Positions 21,823 through 64,000 of a DNA stretch of 64,000 nucleotides are shown here, piece by piece (position 1 is the first letter of the stretch; the number at the start of each line of letters is the position of its first letter). The translations under genes were made by a program, and so were the position numbers. The notes beneath the pieces are model-generated. The model saw nothing but the letters and a program-made list of their open reading frames with translations. It had not been told where the DNA came from and made no database searches. The DNA comes from Glandiceps talaboti (taxonomy: Eukaryota > Hemichordata > Enteropneusta > Spengelidae). The stretch is from the NCBI RefSeq assembly GCF_964340395.1, contig NC_135568.1, positions 20,284,581 through 20,348,580 of the forward strand, in the 5' to 3' direction.

Positions 21823-24800
21823 GGGAACACATTGTACAAACTAAATACCATAATGGGAACATGTTTTACAAACTATTAAAGTAATGGAAACACATATTAC
21901 AAACTAAGAAATGGCACACACAGTACAAACTAAGTAATGGAACACATATTACAAACTAAGTAAGGGGAATACAGTACAAACTAAGTAAGGGGAATACACA
22001 GTACAAACTAAGTAAGGGGAATACATATTACAAAGTAAGTAAGGGGAATACATATTACAAACTAAGTAAGGGGAATACACAGTACAAAATAAGTAAGGGG
22101 AATACATATTACAAAGTAAGTAAGGGGAATACATAGTACAAACTAAGTAAGGGGAATACATATTACAAACTAAGTAAGGGGAATACATAGTACAAACTAA
22201 GTAAGGGGAATACATAGTACAAACTAAGTAAGGGGAATACATATTACAAACTAAGTAAGGGGAATACATATTACAAAGTAAGTAAGGGGAATACAGTACA
22301 AACTAAGTAAGGGGAATACACTGTACAAACTAAGTAAGGGGAACACACAGTACAAACTAAGTAATGGGAATACACAGTACAAACTAAGTAAGGGGAACAC
22401 ATATTACAAACTAAGTAAGGGGAACACACAGTACAAACTAAGTAAGGGGAATACACAGTACACACTAAGTAAGGGGAATACATATTACAAACTAAGTAAT
22501 GGGAACACATATTACAAACTAAGTAATGGGAATACATATTACAAACTAAGTAATGGGAATACATAGTACAAACTAAGTAAGGGGAATACATAGTACAAAC
22601 TAAGTAAGGGGAATACATATTACAAACTAAGTAAGGGGAATACACAGTACAAACTAAGTAATGGGAATACATATTACAAACTAAGTAAGGGGAATACATA
22701 TTACAAACTAAGTAATGGGAATACATATTACAAACTAAGTAAGGGGAATACACAGTACAAACTAAGTAATGGGAATACATATTACAAACTAAGTAATGGG
22801 AATACATATTACAAACTAAGTAATGGGAATACATATTACAAACTAAGTAAGGGGAATACATAGTACAAACTAAGTAAGGGGAATACATAGTACAAACTAA
22901 GTAATGGGAATACATAGTACAAACTAAGTAAGGGGAATACATATTACAAACTAAGTAAGGGGAACACACAGTACACACTAAGTAAGGGGAATACATATTA
23001 CAAACTAAGTAATGGGAACACATATTACAAACTAAGTAAGGGGAACACACAGTACAAACTAAGTAAGGGGAATACACAGTACAAACTAAGTAAGGGGAAT
23101 ACATATTACAAACTAAGTAAGGGGAATACATATTACAAACTAAGTAAGGGGAACACACAGTACAAACTAAGTAATGGAATACACAGTACACACTAAGTAA
23201 GGGGAATACATATTACAAACTAAGTAAGGGGAATACATATTACAAACTAAGTAAGGGGAATACATATTACAAACTAAGTAATGGGAATACATATTACAAA
23301 CTAAGTAAGGGGAATACACAGTACACACTAAGTAAGGGGAATACATATTACAAACTAAGTAATGGGAACACATATTACAAACTAAGTAAGGGGAATACAT
23401 AGTACAAACTAAGTAAGGGGAATACACAGTACAAACTAAGTAAGGGGAATACATATTACAAACTAAGTAAGGGGAATACACAGTACAAACTAAGTAAGGG
23501 GAATACATAGTACAAACTCAGTAATGGGAATACATAGTACAAACTAAGTAATGGGAACACATATTACAAACTAAGTAAGGGGAATACATAGTACAAACTA
23601 AGTAAGGGGAATACACAGTACAAACTAAGTAAGGGGAATACATATTACAAACTAAGTAAGGGGAATACACAGTACAAACTAAGTAAGGGGAATACATAGT
23701 ACAAACTAAGTAATGGGAATACATAGTACAAACTAAGTAAGGGGAATACATATTACAAACTAAGTAAGGGGAATACAGTACAAACTAAGTAAGGGGAATA
23801 CACAGTACAAACTAAGTAATGGGAATACATATTACAAACTAAGTAAGGGGAATACATATTACAAACTAAGTAATGGGAATACATATTACAAACTAAGTAA
23901 GGGGAATACACAGTACAAACTAAGTAATGGGAATACATATTACAAACTAAGTAAGGGGAATACATAGTACAAACTAAGTAAGGGGAATACATATTACAAA
24001 CTAAGTAAGGGGAATACATATTACAAACTAAGTAAGGGGAATACATAGTACAAACTAAGTAAGGGGAACACATAGTACAAACTAAGTAAGGGGAATACAT
24101 AGTACAAACTAAGTAAGGGGAATACACAGTACAAACTAAGTAAGGGGAATACATAGTACAAACTAAGTAAGGGGAACACATAGTACAAACTAAGTAAGGG
24201 GAACACATATTACAAACTAAGTAAGGGGAATACAGTACAAACTAAGTAAGGGGAATACACTGTACAAACTAAGTAAGGGGAACACACAGTACAAACTAAG
24301 TAATGGGAATACACAGTACAAACTAAGTAAGGGGAATACATATTACAAACTAAGTAAGGGGAATACACAGTACAAACTAAGTAAGGGGAATACATAGTAC
24401 AAACTAAGTAAGGGGAATACATATTACAAACTAAGTAAGGGGAACACATAGTACAAACTAAGTAAGGGGAATACATAGTACAAACTAAGTAAGGGGAATA
24501 CACAGTACAAACTAAGTAAGGGGAATACAGTACAAACTAAGTAAGGGGAATACACAGTACAGACTAAGTAAGGGGAATACAGTACAAACTAAGTAATGGG
24601 AATACACAGTACAAACTAAGTAAGGGGAATACATATTACAAACTAAGTAAGGGGAATACATATTACAAACTAAGTAAGGGGAACACATAGTACAAACTAA
24701 GTAAGGGGAATACATAGTACAAACTAAGTAAGGGGAATACACAGTACAAACTAAGTAAGGGGAATACACAGTACAAACTAAGTAAGGGGAATACAGTACA

Positions 24801-27650
24801 AACTAAGTAAGGGGAACACACAGTACAAACTAAGTAAGGGGAATCCACAGTACAAACTAAGTAATGGGAATACACAGTACAAACTAAGTAAGGGGAATAC
24901 ATATTACAAACTAAGTAAGGGGAATACATATTACAAACTAAGTAAGGGGAACACATAGTACAAACTAAGTAAGGGGAATACATAGTACAAACTAAGTATG
25001 GGGAATACACAGTACAAACTAAGTAAGGGGAATACAGTACAAACTAAGTAAGGGGAACACACAGTACAAACTAAGTAAGGGGAATACAGTACAAACTAAG
25101 TAAGGGGAATACACAGTACAAACTAAGTAAGGGGAATACACAGTACAAACTAAGTAAGGGGAATACATAGTACAAACTAAGTAATGGGAACACACAGTAC
25201 AAACTAAGTAAGGGGAATACACAGTACAAACTAAGTAAGGGGAATACATATTACAAACTAAGTAAGGGGAATACATATTACAAACTAAGTAAGGGGAATA
25301 CATAGTACAAACTAAGTAAGGGGAATACATATTACAAACTAAGTAAGGGGAATACACAGTACAAAGTAAGTAAGGGGAATACATATTACAAACTAAGTAA
25401 GGGGAATACATAGTACAAACTAAGTAAGGGGAATACATATTACAAACTAAGTAAGGGGAATACACAGTACAAACTAAGTAAGGGGAACACACAGTACAAA
25501 CTAAGTAAGGGGAACACATATTACAAACTAAGTAAGGGGAATACACAGTACAAACTAAGTAAGGGGAATACACAGTACAAACTAAGTAAGGGGAATACAT
25601 ATTACAAACTAAGTAAGGGGAATACACAGTACAAACTAAGTAAGGGGAATACATATTACAAACTAAGTAAGGGGAATACACAGTACAAACTAAGTAAGGG
25701 GAATACACAGTACAAACTAAGTAAGGGGAATACATAGTACAAACTAAGTAAGGGGAATACACAGTACAAACTAAGTAAGGGGAATACATATTACAAACTA
25801 AGTAAGGGGAATACATAGTACAAACTAAGTAAGGGGAATACATATTACAAACTAAGTAAGGGGAACACACAGTACAAACTAAGTAAGGGGAATACATAGT
25901 ACAAACTAAGTAAGGGGAACACATAGTACAAACTAAGTAAGGGGAATACACAGTACAAACTAAGTAAGGGGAATACATAGTACAAACTAAGTAAGGGGAA
26001 TACACAGTACAAACTAAGTAAGGGGAATACATAGTACAAACTAAGTAATGGGAATACATATTACAAAGTAAGTAAGGGGAATACAGTACAAACTAAGTAA
26101 TGGGAATACATATTACAAACTAAGTAATGGGAACACATATTACAAACTAAGTAAGGGGAATACACAGTACAAACTAAGTAATGGGAATACATATTACAAA
26201 CTAAGTAAGGGGAATACATAGTACAAACTAAGTAAGGGGAATACATATTACAAACTAAGTAAGGGGAATACAGTACAAACTAAGTAAGGGGAATACATAG
26301 TACAAACTAAGTAAGGGGAACACACAGTACACACTAAGTAAGGGGAATACATATTACAAACTAAGTAATGGGAACACATAGTACAAACTAAGTAAGGGGA
26401 ATACATAGTACAAACTAAGTAAGGGGAATACATAGTACAAACTAAGTAAGGGGAATACACAGTACAAACTAAGTAATGGGAATACATATTACAAACTAAG
26501 TAAGGGGAATACATAGTACAAACTAAGTAAGGGGAATACACAGTACAAACTAAGTAAGGGGAATACACAGTACAAACTAAGTAAGGGGAATACACAGTAC
26601 AAACTAAGTAAGGGGAATACATATTACAAACTAAGTAAGGGGAATACAGTACAAACTAAGTAAGGGGAATACATAGTACAAACTAAGTAAGGGGAATACA
26701 GTACAAACTAAGTAAGGGGAATACAGTACAAACTAAGTAAGGGGAATACATATTACAAACTAAGTAAGGGGAATACAGTACAAACTAAGTAAGGGGAATA
26801 CATATTACAAACTAAGTAAGGGGAATACAGTACAAACTAAGTAAGGGGAATACACAGTACAAACTAAGTAAGGGGAATACATATTACAAACTAAGTAAGG
26901 GGAATACACAGTACAAACTAAGTAAGGGGAATACATATTACAAACTAAGTAATGGGGAATACATATTACAAACTAAGTAAGGGGAATACATAGTACAAAC
27001 TAAGTAATGGGAATACATAGTACAAACTAAGTAAGGGGAATACATAGTACAAACTAAGTAAGGGGAATACATATTACAAACTAAGCAATGGGAACACATA
27101 TTACAAACTAAGTAAGGGGAACACATAGTACAAACTAAGTAATGGGAATACATAGTACAAACTACTAGTAAGTAAGGGGAATACATAGTACAAACTAAGT
27201 AAGGGGAATACATAGTACAAACTAAGTAAGGGGAATACACAGTACAAACTAAGTAAGGGGAATACACAGTACAAACTAAGTAAGGGGAATACAGTACAAA
27301 CTAAGTAAGGGGAATACAGTACAAACTAAGTAAGGGGAATACATATTACAAACTAAGTAAGGGGAATACACAGTACAAACTAAGTAAGGGGAATACACAG
27401 TACAAACTAAGTAAGGGGAATACATAGTACAAACTAAGTAAGGGGAATACACAGTACAAACTAAGTAATGGAATACATATTACAAACTAAGTAAGGGGAA
27501 TACACAGTACAAACTAAGTAAGGGGAATACATAGTACAAACTAAGTAATGGGAATACATATTACAAAGTAAGTAATGGAACACACAGTACAAACTAAGTA
27601 ATGGGAATACATAGTACAAACTAAGTATAAATGGGAATACACAGTACAAA
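21823..27650. repeat. Minisatellite, 27-bp unit, ~215 copies
   Basis: Units of ACAAACTAAGTAAGGGGAAT plus ACATATT, ACACAGT or ACATAGT. A 25-bp form (AATACAGTACAAAC) breaks the triplet period. GGGG/TGGG and AAT/AAC alternations make a barcode-like pattern. The first ~100 bp are diverged edge copies. The minus strand reads as repeats of MYSPYLVCT because 27 is a multiple of 3; these ORFs are artefacts. Confidence 0.98.
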
Positions 27651-28840
27651 CAAGTCATTGAAAATGACATACTCCCCGCTATGATTGGGTTTTAAGGAAC
27701 TGGCAGTTTATGTTGTCATTTTCAAACCTGGTTAATGTTGTTTGGCCACATATGGTTGTTTTTGATATTACTACTCTGTTCAAGCATGTCTGAGTTATGG
27801 CTTTGGACATGAAAACTGCGCCAACAAAATAGCTGCCAGGCAGCCATATCGGATTGTATCACGACGAAAATGGATATGCACATGTATGTCACAGAACACT
27901 GTGCTAATACCAACTTTGAATGAGATCTGTTCAAGTATGTCTGAGTTATGGCTTTGGACATGGAAAATTCGCAAACAAAATGGCTGCCAGGCAGCCATAT
28001 TGGATCGTATCATGACAACAATGAATATACACATGTATGTCATAGAACACTGTCCGAATACCAACTTTGAACGAGATCTGTTCAAGCACGTCTGAGTTAT
28101 GGCTTTGGACATGGAAAATTCGCAAACAAAATGGCTGCCAGGTAGCCATATTGGATCGTATCACGACAACAATGGATATGCACATGTATGTCATATAACA
28201 CTGTCCTACATGTAATAGCAACTTTGAATGAGATCTGTTCACACATGTCTGAGTTATGGCTTTGGACAGGGAAATCTCCCAAACAAAATGGCTGCTAGGT
28301 GGCCATATTGGATCGTATCATAAAACAAATTGACGTGCATATGTATGCCATAGTATGTTGCCCCTGTACCAAGTTTGAAAAAAATCGGTCCAGGCCGTCC
28401 AAAGCCATAACTCAGACATGCTTGAACAGATCTCATTCAAAGTTGGTATTAGGACAGTGTTTGATGACATACATGTGCATATTCATTGTTGTCGTGATAT
28501 GATCCAATATGGCTGTCATTTTGTTGGTGCAGTCTTCATAAACCCCCACCCCCGTAATTGACCCATCCTTTATTGTTGAATGGTTTATTCCATGACATCA
28601 TCTTGAAGAGTAGGCATGTCCCATGTCCAACGATGAGAGACACAACATGAGTTCAATTGGCATGTTCCATGTCCAATGAGCAGACACAACATATCTAAGT
28701 CTGTTTGATTTAGGTTCACAAGTGTTGTTGCGTGATCAGAGTAGTGATATCAAAAACACCCATATGGGGCCAAACAACATTAACCAGGTTTAAAAAAAAA
28801 CAATCATAGTGGGGACTATGTCATTCTCAATGATTTGTTT
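27648..28840. mobile_element. Foldback-type element with long inverted arms and internal ~152-bp repeats
   Basis: The left end (AAACAAGTCATTGAAAATGA, then CATACTCCCCGCTATGATTG) matches the reverse complement of the right end (28800-28840). A second block near 27725-27780 (CCTGGTTAATGTTGTTTGGC) matches inverted near 28735-28790. Between them about four direct ~152-157-bp units start at GTTCAAGCATGTCTGAGTTA (near 27778, 27929, 28080, 28236), and one inverted copy lies at about 28395-28520. No transposase frame. The interior is shared with the element at 36461, so both belong to one family. Target-site duplication not evident. Confidence 0.75.
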
Positions 28841-29301
28841 AACTAAAATTTACTTCTATGTCAAGTTTTACCCACACATTCAACCTTTCATATATGGTGA
28901 CATACACTTGTACCTGCATGGTTCTATTTTATTCTGTTATATTATATTATGTTTATTCAACAAGGACTAAGTATGATAACTATGCTAGCAAACAATTTTG
29001 TGTAACGTGACCTTGATGAGTTCTTTGAAATGATATCTGTTAAGTCTGCAGGCTATCATTTTCCTGGAATTTTCACTGAAGTTATAATATCAAAGGTCAT
29101 GTTTTACCAAGCGTGTGTAGTCAACCATCTCAATGTTTATGGATTCAAAGACAGTATAATTACTCCAAGATCAAGTAAAATTAAATGTTTCATCATATTT
29201 GCAAGATACTTTAAATGCTTTAATAAGAGTTTATAAGAATTATAAAAAAGTTGTTTTCTATTAATTGAAAATTAATTTATTGATTACTTACAACCAATAG
29301 T
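28841..29301. other. Unique DNA
   Basis: Nothing recognised beyond AT-rich non-repetitive sequence. Confidence 0.5.
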
Positions 29302-29522
29302 TTGTGTGTGTGCATGTGTGTGTATGTATGTATGTATGTATGTATGTATGTATGTATGTATGTATGTATGTATGTGTGTGTGTATGTATGTATGTATGTA
29401 TGTATGTATGTGTGTATGTATGTATGTATGTATGTATGTATGTATGTATGTATGTATGTATGTATGTATGTATGTATGTGCATGTATGTATGTGCATGTA
29501 TGTATGTATGTATGTATGTATG

Positions 29523-29556
<34 letters not shown>

Positions 29557-29569
29557 TGTATGTATGTAT
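29302..29569. repeat. (GTAT)n microsatellite
   Basis: About 265 bp of ATGT repeats with a few GTGT and GCATG interruptions. Overlapping Tyr/Val/Cys/Met ORFs on both strands are artefacts. Confidence 0.98.
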
Positions 29570-29690
29570 TACACATTAAAAGGAATTATTAGTGCAATTT
29601 CTAACTAGTGTCTTGTATGAGAACGCAATATCAACTTTGACATTGGATAACTTAAATGAGGAAATAAGTGTCAATTATATTATGATACTT

Positions 29691-29703
29691 TGACCTTTGA
29701 CCC
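29691..29703 (-). promoter_or_regulatory. DR1-type nuclear-receptor element (candidate)
   Basis: TGACCTTTGACCC is the reverse of GGGTCAAAGGTCA, a direct repeat of AGGTCA-like half-sites with one-base spacing (HNF4/RXR type). It lies 460 bp upstream of the exon at 30161. Motif visible; function inferred. Confidence 0.25.
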
Positions 29704-30160
29704 TTGGTGTTAGTGAACCATTCATGGATATGAATGGTAATAAACAAAGTTGGTGGGGTTCTAGTCATTCAGAAAGTTATTTATAAATTTGTTTCATTTC
29801 CTCTGCATAGACAATAAACATCCTGGGTGGAGCTCTAGTTTTCTACTGCTGTGCACAGAGTTCTACCCATGACAATGTAGTGTAATTACTAGACTGGTAA
29901 CCATGTCAAATAGGTCCACAGCTACACTCCATAGTTATTGTTGATTAACATAGGCATTGTGTTAATTTATTTGGCTATAAATTATAATTGCTCAAGACTG
30001 AAACCAGGCCACTGTAGGCACTATGCTATGTCAAGGATATCACAGGTTAAAGTTGTTGTTGGTCAAATCGCTTTCAAATATTAATTTTCATATTCTCTTC
30101 ACCATGCATGGGTAGTGAAAGTCATATTTAATTTGTCATTGTTTCTGTTTGCAATAATAG

Positions 30161-63531
<33,371 letters not shown>

Positions 63532-64000
63532 GTGAGTATGACAAGGTTGCCACTCCTATTTTACTATTGGTCAATGTCTTAATTCATTGACATGCTACAT
63601 AAAGATGATGCTTGTTCACACACTTAGATTGAAAATAAATAAAACAATATGTTCATCAATTTTGTTGACAGGCATTTGTTGTTTATCAGGTTGTCAGTGG
63701 CTTAGTAGTTAGGTTGTATGGTTGTAGCACAGGCACTTGGTCCCCAAGATATGTATCAGAATACAATAAAATGTCGATAATATCGTTAATATTTATGTAT
63801 TTAGCCAACTATATATCAAAGGGGTAAAATTACATTTGTTTCTGTGATCGCACAGGTTCACTCACCGCAAAAGATAACACAAGGTAGGAAAGACAACCAC
63901 CATTACCGTACGTAACATGAACTTTCAACTGGCTATTTCACTCAGCAAACATTTTGAAAATTTTACCTTCCGTCACTTCCTAGTTCCCAAATTTAATAAT
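63532..64000. other. Start of the next intron
   Basis: Unique AT-rich sequence to the window edge. No exon recognised. Confidence 0.6.

Noticed and set aside
21949-27267. Many MYSPYLVCT repeat ORFs on the minus strand
   Set aside because: 27-bp period artefact. They are broken wherever a 25-bp unit or irregular copy occurs, with no family similarity.

Overview
This window looks like intronic DNA of a nuclear gene in an animal, probably a marine invertebrate. Reasons: GT-AG exons of a Trio/Kalirin-type RhoGEF, a LINE retrotransposon, short non-autonomous transposons, many microsatellites, and introns inflated with minisatellites. I cannot name the species. By my rough tally, about 60% of the 64 kb is tandem repeat.

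Gene: nine exons on the + strand (30161-30337, 30872-30967, 43241-43464, 46031-46097, 46367-46473, 57923-57992, 60929-61015, 61775-61867, 63403-63531) join without a frame break into 350 codons. They encode an acidic linker and then nearly all of a Dbl-homology (DH) domain. The domain matches the second, RhoA-directed DH domain of Trio/Kalirin/UNC-73 (and p63RhoGEF), not the first. The gene runs off the right edge, where the PH domain should follow. A possible alternative first exon, or an internal exon, lies at 7714-7785 behind a promoter-like stretch. It is phase-compatible with the 30161 exon, which would suit an internal promoter for GEF2-only isoforms.

Layout: 1-6.5 kb, four minisatellites (units 40, 26, 54 and ~46 bp). 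6.5-9.7 kb, unique DNA with the candidate promoter/exon, a (CT)n tract and a perfect 38-bp array. 10.3-12.0 kb, two copies of a hairpin-ended, Helentron/HINE-like element. 12.4-20.5 kb, a 59-bp array, then a 56/48-bp array split by an apparently full-length antisense LINE (14591-19193). 21.8-27.65 kb, a 27-bp array. 27.65-28.84 kb, a foldback element. 29.3-31.4 kb, a (GTAT)n tract, the first two firm exons and a 52-bp array. 31.8-42.9 kb, arrays with 23, 33 and 50-bp units. 43.2-46.5 kb, exons with a 47-bp array. 46.7-57.7 kb, an 11-kb 46-bp array inside one DH-domain intron. 57.9-63.5 kb, the remaining exons, nested HINE-like copies, a partial exon duplication and a 49-bp array.

The points most worth checking are: the LINE whose ORF1 and ORF2 lie in one frame separated by a single UGA with no AUG for ORF2; the nested HINE-like insertion that fixes that element's ends; the duplicated 3' splice site plus exon start before the 60929 exon; the candidate internal promoter; and the higher-order structure of the 11-kb array. 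Most long ORFs in the window are artefacts of repeat units whose length is a multiple of three.
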